Positions 52,830 through 61,253 of a stretch of 64,000 nt of DNA are shown piece by piece; within the stretch, counting starts at the first letter, position 1; the number at the start of each line of letters is the position of its first letter. The DNA is taken from positions 62,001 to 126,000 of the forward strand of contig NZ_JAALDL010000012.1 of assembly GCF_011045095.1 (NCBI RefSeq), in the 5' to 3' direction. The notes below the pieces were generated by a model, which saw nothing but the letters and a program-made list of their open reading frames with translations, made no database searches and had not been told where the DNA came from. Source of the DNA: Grimontia sedimenti (GTDB lineage: Bacteria > Pseudomonadota > Gammaproteobacteria > Enterobacterales > Vibrionaceae). The translations under genes and the position numbers were made by a program.

Positions 52830-54203
52830 ATGGGCGATGCCGATCGGAAATTCTTTGTGCTGGACACCAACATCCTGCTTCATGAACCTTTCGCCATCTA
52901 TTCCTTTCAAGAACATGACGTGGTCATTCCCATGACCGTCCTCGAAGAGCTCGACCGGATCAAAGACAGCAAGCGGGACGTCTCCCGTGACGCACGTGTC
53001 GCGATTCGCGCCCTCGAAGATATCTTTAAAGACGCCACCCCAGACCAGATTGCCGAAGGCATTATTGTCGGCAAAGAAGGCAGCACGGGGACCGTCTCCA
53101 TTTTTGCAGACTACGAGATTAAGGAAACCGTTCAGGCGTTTGCCGACAAAGCGGGAGACAACCGTATTCTTAATGCGGTGCTGCACCTGCAGGCTAAACG
53201 CTCGCCAAGAACCGTGGTACTGGTCACCAAAGACATCAATATGCGCCTGCGTGCGAAAGGGGCTGGCGTACTGTTTGTTGAAGACTACCGTACCGACCAG
53301 CTGATTGATGATGTCAGCCTGCTGACCAAAGGCTTCCAGGTCTTTGAAGGCGGCTTCTGGGACAAAGTCGGTCAGGTGGAAACGGAAAACAGCGGCCGCA
53401 CTACCTTACACACTTTGCCGCGTGAACTCGCCGATACGACCTTCGTGAACCAGTATCTGCTGGACGAAGGTGACGATTTCGCGGGACGTGTGGTGGGGTT
53501 AACTGACACGGAAATGACCGTTAAGGACATCAGCCGTGAACGTTTGATGCACCGCGAAGCCTGGGGAGTACGCCCGAAAAATATCTATCAGGGAATGGCA
53601 ATGGATGCATTGCTCGACCCGAATGTGGATCTGGTGATCCTGACTGGCCCTGCGGGTTGTGGTAAAACCATCCTCGCCATGGCAGCTGCTCTTGAGCAGG
53701 TGGTCGAAAAAGGCATGTATGACAAGATCATCGTGACCCGAAACACGCCGGAAATTGCTGAGTCTATCGGTTTCCTTCCTGGCACCGAAGAAGAGAAAAT
53801 GCTGCCCTGGTTAGGTGCAGTGACCGATACGTTGGAAGCGCTGCACAAAAATGATGAGTGTGCAGATGGCTCGATGCGTTACATCATGGATAAAGCCAAT
53901 ATCCAGTTTAAATCTATCAACTTTATGCGTGGCCGCTCCATCCAGAATGCCTTTGTGATTTTGGATGAGTGTCAAAACCTCACCGCATCACAGTTGAAGA
54001 CCATCATCACCCGTTGTGGTGAAGGAACGAAAATCGTTTGCTCCGGTAACCTGGCGCAAATAGACAGTCCATATCTGACCCCTGTGACATCAGGGCTGAC
54101 GTACATTGTGGAAAGATTTAAGAACTTTGAAGGCAGTGCCTGTGTTTACCTCAATGGTGTGGTGCGCAGCCGTCTCGCAGAGTTTGCTGAAGAAAACCTC
54201 TAA
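52830..54203 (+). CDS. PhoH-family ATPase with N-terminal PIN domain
   Basis: ATG 52830 is set by AAGGAGG 5 nt upstream and gives 457 residues; longer in-frame readings back to 52731 have no ribosome site. An N-terminal PIN domain (FFVLDTNILLHEP with acidic D12, then VVIPMTVLEELDRIK) is joined to a C-terminal PhoH ATPase with Walker A GPAGCGKT (273-280) and ILDECQNLTASQLK. PIN-PhoH proteins are thought to act as nucleic-acid helicase-nucleases, sometimes as toxin-type RNases. No separate antitoxin-like frame is seen beside it. Confidence 0.92.
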   Translation: MGDADRKFFVLDTNILLHEPFAIYSFQEHDVVIPMTVLEELDRIKDSKRDVSRDARVAIRALEDIFKDATPDQIAEGIIVGKEGSTGTVSIFADYEIKETVQAFADKAGDNRILNAVLHLQAKRSPRTVVLVTKDINMRLRAKGAGVLFVEDYRTDQLIDDVSLLTKGFQVFEGGFWDKVGQVETENSGRTTLHTLPRELADTTFVNQYLLDEGDDFAGRVVGLTDTEMTVKDISRERLMHREAWGVRPKNIYQGMAMDALLDPNVDLVILTGPAGCGKTILAMAAALEQVVEKGMYDKIIVTRNTPEIAESIGFLPGTEEEKMLPWLGAVTDTLEALHKNDECADGSMRYIMDKANIQFKSINFMRGRSIQNAFVILDECQNLTASQLKTIITRCGEGTKIVCSGNLAQIDSPYLTPVTSGLTYIVERFKNFEGSACVYLNGVVRSRLAEFAEENL

Positions 54204-54217
54204 CCGGAACCGAATTG

Positions 54218-54250
54218 AAAAAGGCTGCCCTTTGGCAGCTTTTTTTTTGG
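54218..54250. terminator. Bidirectional intrinsic terminator
   Basis: AGGCTGCC/GGCAGCTT with one wobble pair and a CTTT loop has an A-run to the left and nine T to the right. It serves the phoH-like gene (+) and the convergent GGGEF gene (-). Confidence 0.92.
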
Positions 54251-54252
54251 GG

Positions 54253-55710
54253 CTATGCCCAGCGATGTTCCGTAAATAAATCGTCGTCATTGTTGCCCGC
54301 CGTGAAGCTGTTCTGTGACTGCTTATTGGCGCGCATACGGGTTGAGGCGATACGAACTAACTTTTCACCACTTTCACCATCATAGGGATAGCAGGCAATC
54401 CCGGAACTGAATTTTACGGGTACCACTTGCTGGTCGATGTAAAGCAGGCTGAGCTGAAGCGTTTTCTGCAATTGTTGCAGCTTGCGTTGTGCCTGACTGC
54501 TGTCACTTAAATCAAACAGGACCGCAAATTCTCCCCCGCCCAAACGAGCGCACAGTGTTTGGCTAGAAAGCTGAAGCCTAAGCTGAGTAGCCAGATGTTT
54601 AATCGCCATGTCACCGACATCTTGCCCATAGCTTTCATTGATTTGCTTGAGGTGATCAATATCTAACACGGCGACCACGTAAGGTGATGGAGAAAATCGC
54701 TTATCACTCAACGCCGTGAAAAATTGATGACGGGTCTTGGTGCCAGTCAGTGGATCATTTTGGGTTGCAGTTTCCAGTTTTTGCTTTGAATCTTTCAGCG
54801 CTTTTACCGCAGACTTAAGCTCTTCGGTGCGGTGCTTGAGTAGACGGTGGTACAGAAACAAACCGACAGTCAACAGCACCATAGAACCGAGAAAGATAAG
54901 GTATTGCGCGGTTTTGTTTAGCCAAGGTAGTGCCAGGTGAAGTTTGTTCTGAGGTAGCCACTTATCATAGATGGCCTGCAAGTCAGACGGGTCAATGTTG
55001 TTCAACCCTCGCTCGACCTTTGCGATGGTTGATTTGGAATCCTTACTGACAGCGAAATGCATCGGGAAAGAATAGAGTTTCTGGCGTGATGTGAATTGGC
55101 CGCTGTTGCCGGTATGGCGCATGTCGTATAGCGCAGTGCTGTAGTCATCAATAAATACATCGACTTCGCCACGGTAGGCGGCGTCATTCAACGAGCCAAA
55201 TGTCGGGAAAAGGCGGATGTTTTTTTCTGGAATTCGGGAAATCAGAAAAGCGTGTTTAGTGCTGTCTTTGACGGTGCCGACGATGGCGGAGTCGAGCGAA
55301 TCAAGCCCTTCAAATGAGCGATCTTTTTGCGCAAATAGGTGAACATTATAGTGATTTAGCGGAAGTTCGCGGGAAAAAGCCAGAGTTTTAGCGCGATCGC
55401 CAGTATAACCTAATCCACCATGTATCACGTTCGGTGTCGAACGGGCGTACTCCAGTGATTCACTCCAGGGCTTGAGTTCAAAGGTGACATCAACATTGTT
55501 GGCTTTGCCATAGAGGCGCCAAAAATCCACCATGATTCCGTCGGGTTGACCAAAGCGGTTGATGAATGAGAAGGGTTGCCAGGTCGAAGAGCCAGTAATG
55601 ATCAGCTTTTTGGTTTCAGCAAATGAGAATGGCGAAAACGAAAAGAGTACTGACGTCAGCAAAAGTGCGGTGAGCTGGCGAATACTGGGCATAAGAGAAC
55701 TCGGGTACAT
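54253..55710 (-). CDS. Periplasmic-sensor GGDEF-family protein with a GGGEF active site
   Basis: ATG 55710 gives 485 residues; ATG 55692 (MPSIRQLTALLL) is an alternative. A signal peptide (LLLTSVLFSFSPFSFA) is followed by an SBP_bac_3-type periplasmic binding domain (about 30-270, starting LIITGSSTWQPFSF). A membrane span comes next (YLIFLGSMVLLTVGLFLY), then a linker helix and a C-terminal GGDEF domain. The active-site motif reads GGGEF (391-395) in place of GG(D/E)EF, so a metal-binding acid is lost. NDPLTGTKTRHQF also departs from the usual DPLTGLxNRR. It probably senses a small amino-acid-like ligand but is doubtful as a diguanylate cyclase. Confidence 0.88.
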   Translation of the reverse strand: MYPSSLMPSIRQLTALLLTSVLFSFSPFSFAETKKLIITGSSTWQPFSFINRFGQPDGIMVDFWRLYGKANNVDVTFELKPWSESLEYARSTPNVIHGGLGYTGDRAKTLAFSRELPLNHYNVHLFAQKDRSFEGLDSLDSAIVGTVKDSTKHAFLISRIPEKNIRLFPTFGSLNDAAYRGEVDVFIDDYSTALYDMRHTGNSGQFTSRQKLYSFPMHFAVSKDSKSTIAKVERGLNNIDPSDLQAIYDKWLPQNKLHLALPWLNKTAQYLIFLGSMVLLTVGLFLYHRLLKHRTEELKSAVKALKDSKQKLETATQNDPLTGTKTRHQFFTALSDKRFSPSPYVVAVLDIDHLKQINESYGQDVGDMAIKHLATQLRLQLSSQTLCARLGGGEFAVLFDLSDSSQAQRKLQQLQKTLQLSLLYIDQQVVPVKFSSGIACYPYDGESGEKLVRIASTRMRANKQSQNSFTAGNNDDDLFTEHRWA

Positions 55711-55825
55711 CAACCTGTCTAGATTATCTGACGGGATTATACGCAACCCTTTGCGTTGTGTGAAACGATTAATCAGATTTCTGTCAATCGTTAATATGAT
55801 GTGAAAATTGAACTTGCATCCCAAA

Positions 55826-55852
55826 AAGAAAAGCCGCCTTATGTGGCGGCTT
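55826..55852 (-). terminator. Intrinsic terminator of the GGDEF gene at 55870
   Basis: AAGCCGCC/GGCGGCTT is a perfect 8-bp stem (55831-55838 and 55845-55852) with a TTATGT loop. On the minus strand it is followed by TTCTTTTTGGG. Confidence 0.88.
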
Positions 55853-55869
55853 ATTGAACAGTGTGATGG

Positions 55870-56871
55870 TTAAAACAGTTCGACATCATCCTCGGGCACA
55901 AGCTCTTGCAGCTCACCAGCGGCGATTAAATCTTCGTAGAAGGCGACTTGGTTTCGACCATTTTGCTTCGCTTTATAGAGTGCTTGGTCAGCGAAACCCA
56001 ATACAGTAATAGCATTCAGCTCCTGATCACTGATGGCCGCAGCTCCCATAGAAATTGACACTTCCTTGGCTTGGCCATAATCGCGTTTGTTGACGGTCTC
56101 CAGAAAGTTTCTCACCGTGGCTTCCATCTGTTCACGAGGCTGTGGATGCATAATCACTACAAATTCATCACCACCATAGCGGAACAGAATATCTTCCTCG
56201 TCGAATGACTGCTTCATCATCGCAGTGATAAGCAGTAGCACTTCGTCGCCAAATACGTGACCAAGTGCATCGTTGATTTGCTTGAAGTGGTCAACATCGA
56301 AAATACACACCCAGTGATGATGGGTAGGGTCATCAGTAATGCTAGTGCCCTGAATCAAAAAGCGATCGAGCAAGAGATCGATTTTGGTCGTCAATACTTT
56401 GCGGTTGTAGAGACCTGTCAGGCCGTCACGTTCGCTGGCTGAAATGATCTTCTGGTAGTTCTCGTATATCTTCGCGAGTCCTTCAATGAGTTGTACTTCA
56501 TCGCCTTTGAGCTCGTCGGCTTTGCAGAACACGACTGCGTGGATGTCATTGTTTTCACCGTAACGGATGGGGACGGCTAGCAAGGATTGATTATCATCCT
56601 TACTGTATTCCACCACGTTCTCGCCAATGATCACGCAGTTGCGAAGTACCCGCTCGATGGCGTCTTTCTCTTCTTCGAACAAGAAGATGTCTGAACACGC
56701 GACAACCATGAACTCCGGGCTTGCTTCCGCATTGTAGTCCAACACCAATACCTGGTTAGCCGGTGTTAGCTGCAAAACAGTCGTAATAAGGCTTTCGGAA
56801 ATGGTATCGGACTCTGTCTGGGCTGTAATATCGACCACCGAGTCCAGTACATCGATACTGGTAACAGTCAC
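55870..56871 (-). CDS. Diguanylate cyclase (GGDEF) with N-terminal GAF-like domain
   Basis: This 333-residue soluble protein would make the second messenger c-di-GMP from GTP. The N-terminal 150 residues look like a GAF-type sensory domain (VLVLDYNAEASPEFMVV, LLAVPIRYGENNDIHAVVF). The GGDEF domain starts at ERDGLTGLYNRKVL and has an intact YGGDEF (233-237) and FDVDHFKQIND. The RxxD inhibitory site five residues before the motif is missing (the sequence there is EEDILFRY), so product inhibition may be absent. A candidate promoter (TTGCGC-N16-TATACT, minus strand, -10 at 56910-56915) lies between it and thiQ. Confidence 0.92.
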   Translation of the reverse strand: MTVTSIDVLDSVVDITAQTESDTISESLITTVLQLTPANQVLVLDYNAEASPEFMVVACSDIFLFEEEKDAIERVLRNCVIIGENVVEYSKDDNQSLLAVPIRYGENNDIHAVVFCKADELKGDEVQLIEGLAKIYENYQKIISASERDGLTGLYNRKVLTTKIDLLLDRFLIQGTSITDDPTHHHWVCIFDVDHFKQINDALGHVFGDEVLLLITAMMKQSFDEEDILFRYGGDEFVVIMHPQPREQMEATVRNFLETVNKRDYGQAKEVSISMGAAAISDQELNAITVLGFADQALYKAKQNGRNQVAFYEDLIAAGELQELVPEDDVELF

Positions 56872-56924
56872 AATCGCATCTCTCTTATGGGTTGAGTGTC
56901 TTAAAAATAAGTATAGATGCGGTT

Positions 56925-56960
56925 AGTTGATGCGCAATATTTCACCACGGCACATCAACT
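56925..56960. repeat. Inverted repeat between thiQ and the GGDEF gene
   Basis: AGTTGATGCGC (56925-56935) and GCACATCAACT (56950-56960) pair with one mismatch across a 14-nt loop. It could end the thi transcript or bind a regulator; there is no T-run. Confidence 0.4.
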
Positions 56961-56964
56961 AAGA

Positions 56965-57654
56965 TTATGAAAGATAAGATTTTATGACTTCTGGTGGCGC
57001 GCTAAGTTCTTCAATGTCAGCGTGATAAACCACTTTTCCGCCATCAATAAACAACACTTTATCGGCGATGGTGATGGCATCTTCTGGATGATGGGTCACC
57101 ATCAAAATGGTGGTTCCTGTTGTTTTGGCAAGTTGCTGAACTTCCAAAAGCATATCCCGTCGAAGGGAAGGATCCAGCGCCGAAAATGGCTCATCAAGCA
57201 AAAGCAGAGGGCGGTTACGGACGAGACACCTTGCCAACGCCACCCGCTGTTTCTGGCCACCAGACAGTTCACCAGGCTGACGGTTTAGGTAACCTTCTAA
57301 TCCTACCTTGGTGGCGGCTTCCTCAACACGAGCTTTGTCTTCAGCGCTCAGAGAGAGTTTGGGACTGATACCCAACGCAATATTGTCAAACGCACTCAGG
57401 TGACTGAACAAATTGTGTTCCTGGAAAAGAATAGAGAGGGGGCGATCATGCGATGGCTTTTGTGTGAAGTTGTCATCATTAAAGCTCACCGAGCCTCCTT
57501 GAGGCGGCAAAAGCCCGCACAGCAAAGAGAGCAGAGTACTTTTTCCTGCACCGCTGGGACCTAAAATGGCGGTGATGCTGCCAGGCGCTGCTTCAAAAGA
57601 GAAACTTAGCGTTTCAGACTGGTATTGATAATTGAGCTCACTGACGCGCAGCAT
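56965..57654 (-). CDS. thiQ: Thiamine ABC transporter ATPase ThiQ
   Basis: ThiQ powers thiamine/TPP import. The start at 57654 (MLRVSELNYQYQ) gives 229 residues (E. coli 232) and lies within the end of thiP, a 17-nt overlap; upstream in-frame sequence belongs to thiP. It has Walker A GPSGAGKS, the Q-loop in LFQEHNLFSHL, signature LSGGQKQR, Walker B LLLLDEPFSALD and the switch histidine in MVTHHPEDA. Confidence 0.95.
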   Translation of the reverse strand: MLRVSELNYQYQSETLSFSFEAAPGSITAILGPSGAGKSTLLSLLCGLLPPQGGSVSFNDDNFTQKPSHDRPLSILFQEHNLFSHLSAFDNIALGISPKLSLSAEDKARVEEAATKVGLEGYLNRQPGELSGGQKQRVALARCLVRNRPLLLLDEPFSALDPSLRRDMLLEVQQLAKTTGTTILMVTHHPEDAITIADKVLFIDGGKVVYHADIEELSAPPEVIKSYLS

Positions 57655-59239
57655 AACGTTTTCCTGAAATAACTTTTTCGATGAGGGCGTAACTGCCGAG
57701 GCTGAGTGCAAACAGAATTAGCGATGCCGCAGCAGCCGCATCCATTTGATAGCTCCCCATTAGGTGGAACAGGTACAAAGGCAGGGTTTGGAAATCTTGA
57801 CTGCCGACCAAAGCAATCGCACCAAGATCGCCAGTTGAAAGCACAAAACTGATACCGACAGCACGGGCAATCGGTGCCTTTAGAGCACGCCATTCAATGA
57901 GCTTGAGGCGGTTGATTCCTTTTACACCGAGGCTATTGCACAGGTTCTGATATTGCTGCGAAAGTTGGAAAGCGGGTGTGCTTAAAGTTTTCACCACATA
58001 AGGCAACGCCATCAATGTATTGACTGCGAGAACCAGCCAATAAGGTGAACTAAACACATCGATGTGCTCGCGCAGCATCAGAAATAGACCCGTGCTGAGG
58101 ACCACGCTGGGTACCACCAGGATCAATGAAGCGGTCATCTCAATGCTATCTGCACGCCGGCTTGCGCCACATAAACGCCAAAAGCGGCTAGTGAGCACAA
58201 TGGCACTGCCAAGTACAAAAGCGCTAAACGCAGCTCCTGCTGCCAATGATAGGGAGTTGGCAGTCGCCTGCCAAAGCGCTGCGCTTGTTAGTACATTCAG
58301 CGCGCTGGGGTTGATACCACTAAGGGCCACCATCAGAAGGGGAGGAATGACAAAAAGTACCGCGAGGACAATCCATGCGATGTCCCAGATTTTCTCAGCA
58401 GTGCTGTCGAGTCTTGGTGGAAGCACAATATGGCTGTCCTTTCCTTGTTGGGAAACAGGACGCGTCAGTCGCTGGATGGCGAGGTGGAAAAGGCCACAAA
58501 GCAGCAATTGCCAGAGTGCCAGCAGCGCACCTGTCTGCAAATCAAAATCAAAGCGGATAGCCTGATAGATAGCAAGCTCAATGGTTGTTGCGCCTGGACC
58601 TCCACCCAGAGCCATTACAGTCGCAAAGCTCGTAAAGCAGAGCATAAAGACCAAACCAATCACATGTGGCAATTGCTGCCGAAGGTAAGGCCATTCCAAT
58701 AGGCGGAAGCGATGCCATCCGCGCATTCCGAGTTGTAGCGCAAGTCTTTGTTGATCAGTTGGAACCCGTTCTAACACCTGGAACAGAAGCTGAGTGGCAA
58801 ATGGCATATTAAAGAAAACGTGTGCCAGCAAAATGCCAGAAAGGCCATAGATGTTGACGTCCCAGTTTATGCCAAGCAAAGGAAGCCAATCTGACAGTAA
58901 TCCTCTTTTTCCGTAAATCGCCAGAATACCGAACACGCCAACCAGCACAGGCAGGACCAGCGTCATGGAAAATAATTTCAGTAATAAGCGCTTGCCAGGA
59001 AAATGTCGACGCGAGAGCGCATGGGCAACAGGAATGGCTAAACCGACAGACAGCAGTGTTGAGAGCAAAGCCTGTTTGATGCTGAATTCCGTCACATGCT
59101 GCAAATATGGGTCGTGCCAGAGGGAGGCAATATCCAGAGACGGTGCCTGACTGAGCAAAGAAAACAAAGCGGCGCTAATCAGCACCGTGATGATTGACGC
59201 CGACAGGATGCCGGGCCAGGTTCTGGAAGGGTTCAACAC
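57638..59239 (-). CDS. thiP: Thiamine ABC transporter permease ThiP
   Basis: ThiP is the membrane channel of the thiamine/TPP importer. The 533-residue protein is a tandem of two binding-protein-dependent permease domains, about 12 spans in total. Each half has an EAA-like loop (ALQLGMRGWHRFRLLEWP in the first, NSLGVKGINRLKLIEW in the second). It starts 4 nt after thiB and overlaps thiQ by 17 nt. Confidence 0.95.
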   Translation of the reverse strand: MLNPSRTWPGILSASIITVLISAALFSLLSQAPSLDIASLWHDPYLQHVTEFSIKQALLSTLLSVGLAIPVAHALSRRHFPGKRLLLKLFSMTLVLPVLVGVFGILAIYGKRGLLSDWLPLLGINWDVNIYGLSGILLAHVFFNMPFATQLLFQVLERVPTDQQRLALQLGMRGWHRFRLLEWPYLRQQLPHVIGLVFMLCFTSFATVMALGGGPGATTIELAIYQAIRFDFDLQTGALLALWQLLLCGLFHLAIQRLTRPVSQQGKDSHIVLPPRLDSTAEKIWDIAWIVLAVLFVIPPLLMVALSGINPSALNVLTSAALWQATANSLSLAAGAAFSAFVLGSAIVLTSRFWRLCGASRRADSIEMTASLILVVPSVVLSTGLFLMLREHIDVFSSPYWLVLAVNTLMALPYVVKTLSTPAFQLSQQYQNLCNSLGVKGINRLKLIEWRALKAPIARAVGISFVLSTGDLGAIALVGSQDFQTLPLYLFHLMGSYQMDAAAAASLILFALSLGSYALIEKVISGKRYAARQ

Positions 59240-59243
59240 GTAA

Positions 59244-60239
59244 TTATTTTACCAGGGCCGATTGCCATTCACGAATCCAGGTGCGGCGGTTGTCAGCCAC
59301 TTTCTCAGGTGCGAACTGCAGGCTATTCTCTGGAACAGAGAGTGTTTCGAAGCCTTTTGGCAGTTCAACGCCAGTGACTGGGTACATCCATTGACCAGTT
59401 GGTACCGCATTTTGGAAGCCGTCACTCAGGATGAATTGCATAAACTGATCGGCCAGTTCCTGTCTTTCTGAACTTTTCACTTTGGCTGCCACTTCTACTT
59501 GCATGTAGTGGCCTTCTTCAAAGGCAGCGCTGCTGAAGTTAGGGTTTTCTTCCGCAATCAAGTGATAAGCAGGAGATGTGGTGTAAGACAGTACCATGTC
59601 TGATTCGCCATTCAGGAACATGCTGTAAGCTTCAGACCAGCCTTTGGTGACGGTAACGGTTTTCTCTGCCAGTTGCTGCCAGGCACCCGTAACATCATCG
59701 CCGTAGACGGATTTCATCCACAGCATCAGGCCTTGGCCAGGTGTTGAAGTGCGAGGATCCTGATAGATGACAGAGATGTCATCACGCTTCTCAACCAGCT
59801 CTTTCAAACTCTTCGGCGGGTTTTCCAGTTTGGTTTTATCGTAAACAAACGCGAAGTAGCCGTAGTCATAAGGAACGAAGGTTTCGTTGTTCCAACCATT
59901 TGGTAGAGTCACAGATTTGGTGTCCACACTGTGCTTTGCCAGCAGGCCGGTCTTTTCAGCTTCAGTCATTAGGTTGGTATCTAAGCCCAGAATGACGTCA
60001 GCTTTGCTGTTTTTTCCCTCTAGACGCAGGCGATTAAGGATGGTTACGCCATCTTCCAGAGCCACGAGGTTCAGGGTGCAGTGGCATTCTGCTTCGAAGG
60101 CTTTTTTAACCGCTGGGCCCGGACCCCAGTCAGCGGCAAAAGAGTCGTAAGTGTATACCGTCAGGGTATCAGTAGAGTGTGCCAGCGCAGGACCAGCCAT
60201 GGTCATTGCCAACATCAGAGCAGAAATAGAATATTTCAT
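59244..60239 (-). CDS. thiB: Thiamine-binding periplasmic protein ThiB
   Basis: ThiB captures thiamine and its phosphates in the periplasm for ThiPQ. The 331-residue protein has a signal peptide ending ALA (about residue 20), then LTVYTYDSFAADWGPGPAVKK, typical of the family, and later SVIYQDPRTSTPGQGL. GAGG lies 5 nt before the ATG and can be hidden by pairing with an upstream CCTCAC, which links translation to the TPP riboswitch in the leader. Confidence 0.96.
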   Translation of the reverse strand: MKYSISALMLAMTMAGPALAHSTDTLTVYTYDSFAADWGPGPAVKKAFEAECHCTLNLVALEDGVTILNRLRLEGKNSKADVILGLDTNLMTEAEKTGLLAKHSVDTKSVTLPNGWNNETFVPYDYGYFAFVYDKTKLENPPKSLKELVEKRDDISVIYQDPRTSTPGQGLMLWMKSVYGDDVTGAWQQLAEKTVTVTKGWSEAYSMFLNGESDMVLSYTTSPAYHLIAEENPNFSSAAFEEGHYMQVEVAAKVKSSERQELADQFMQFILSDGFQNAVPTGQWMYPVTGVELPKGFETLSVPENSLQFAPEKVADNRRTWIREWQSALVK

Positions 60240-60244
60240 CAGTG

Positions 60245-60273
60245 CCTCACGTCAATGTGCGGCGAGGGTGAGG
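60245..60273 (-). promoter_or_regulatory. Ribosome-site-sequestering hairpin of thiB
   Basis: In the RNA (minus strand) CCUCAC (60273-60268) can pair fully with GUGAGG (60250-60245), which is the thiB ribosome-binding sequence. This is the probable expression platform of the TPP riboswitch, acting on translation. Confidence 0.65.
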
Positions 60274-60294
60274 TCATTGAGCGGGTCAGCTTTG

Positions 60295-60388
60295 GACATC
60301 TCATTCCTACGCCAGCATTATCTGGTTCAGGTACATGGGTTTAGCGTTCGCAATCTCAGCCGACGAAGTCAGCACCCCACGAGATGTC
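60295..60388 (-). promoter_or_regulatory. TPP riboswitch (THI element)
   Basis: The minus strand carries the conserved THI-box parts in order: the P1 strand GACATCTC (60388-60381), GGGGTGC, CTGAGA (60359-60354), ACCTGAACCAGATAATGC (60332-60315), and the closing P1 strand GAGATGTC (60302-60295). It binds thiamine pyrophosphate and should switch off thiBPQ when TPP is plentiful. Confidence 0.95.
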
Positions 60389-60392
60389 TTTC

Positions 60393-60421
60393 ATTGTAAT
60401 CATCACACTGATGATTACCAA
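60393..60421 (-). promoter_or_regulatory. Sigma-70 promoter of thiBPQ overlapped by a perfect palindrome
   Basis: On the minus strand TTGGTA (60421-60416), a 17-bp spacer and TACAAT (60398-60393) form a near-consensus promoter. The start point would fall at about 60387, right at the riboswitch P1 stem. GTAATCATCA-CAC-TGATGATTAC (60396-60418) is a perfect inverted repeat covering the spacer. Confidence 0.65.
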
Positions 60422-60427
60422 TCCTTC

Positions 60428-61222
60428 TTATGGTTGATTCAAAGACCAGTCGTAATCGTATTTGATTTTACCGCTCCAACCTTCGAGTTTGGTGCCGTCG
60501 CGATACCGGTCGATTGCTTTAAGGATCTCCTGCTCGTTGTCGCCAAAGTCATCACCATACCACTCGTAGATCGAGGACAGAGTCAAAGTATTACCGTCAA
60601 TGCTGGCGCCTTTATTGCTGTTGGTGAACTGCTTGGCTGCTGCTTCCAATAGCGCTTCACTGTTATCTGCGGAAAACGCGGTCGTAGCGAGGTTAGGGCA
60701 ACCCAAGCTGGCACAATTGACCGCATAGTGAATGCGTGAGTCATTCCAAATCGGGCGAAGAATACGGTGCTCAATGTCATTGAGCGTCAATGATTGCCCA
60801 GCGATTTTGGCAACATCATCATCCCAAGGACCAAAACTTAAAAAGCCACCCAGTTTAGTAATTGATTTTACAGGGTACTCGTCGAGAATAAGTTGAACAG
60901 TCAGCGCATTGTATAGATTTACCCAGTAAGCAAACTGTTCAGCCTTACTGTAATTACGAGGATCCAGAGCAGTCAGATTAGTCAGGTATTGACTGAGTAA
61001 GGTCTTATCAGCCGGACTGACTGCGCTGTAATTGAAAAGGTTGTGCTGGCCTTTTTCGAGAAGGTACTTGTCTAGGATTTTCTGCCAATGGCCATGATCA
61101 AACGAAGCAGAGTTAGACTCGTTACTCTTATCCCAAATAGGCCAGAGGTCGCTTTTGGGTGCAGCCAAAGCCTGGCTGCTCAAAAATAAAAAGGCGGCGC
61201 AAATGGTTAAAATAGTTCGCAT
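60428..61222 (-). CDS. DUF547-domain protein, exported
   Basis: The 264-residue protein starts with a signal peptide (TICAAFLFLSSQALA, cleavage near residue 20), so it is periplasmic or surface-exposed. The DUF547 core contains FAYWVNLYNALTVQLILDEYP in two adjoining pieces (FAYWVNLYNALT, then VQLILDEYP), HYAVNCASLGCPNL and SSIYEWYGDDFG. Conserved Cys and His residues hint at a transglutaminase-like or thiol-dependent fold, but no activity is established. It ends only 7 bp before the thi promoter, with no clear terminator of its own, so some read-through into thiBPQ is possible. Confidence 0.85.
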   Translation of the reverse strand: MRTILTICAAFLFLSSQALAAPKSDLWPIWDKSNESNSASFDHGHWQKILDKYLLEKGQHNLFNYSAVSPADKTLLSQYLTNLTALDPRNYSKAEQFAYWVNLYNALTVQLILDEYPVKSITKLGGFLSFGPWDDDVAKIAGQSLTLNDIEHRILRPIWNDSRIHYAVNCASLGCPNLATTAFSADNSEALLEAAAKQFTNSNKGASIDGNTLTLSSIYEWYGDDFGDNEQEILKAIDRYRDGTKLEGWSGKIKYDYDWSLNQP

Positions 61223-61253
61223 GATCTTTTCCCTAAAGAGTCGTTCTAAAGCC

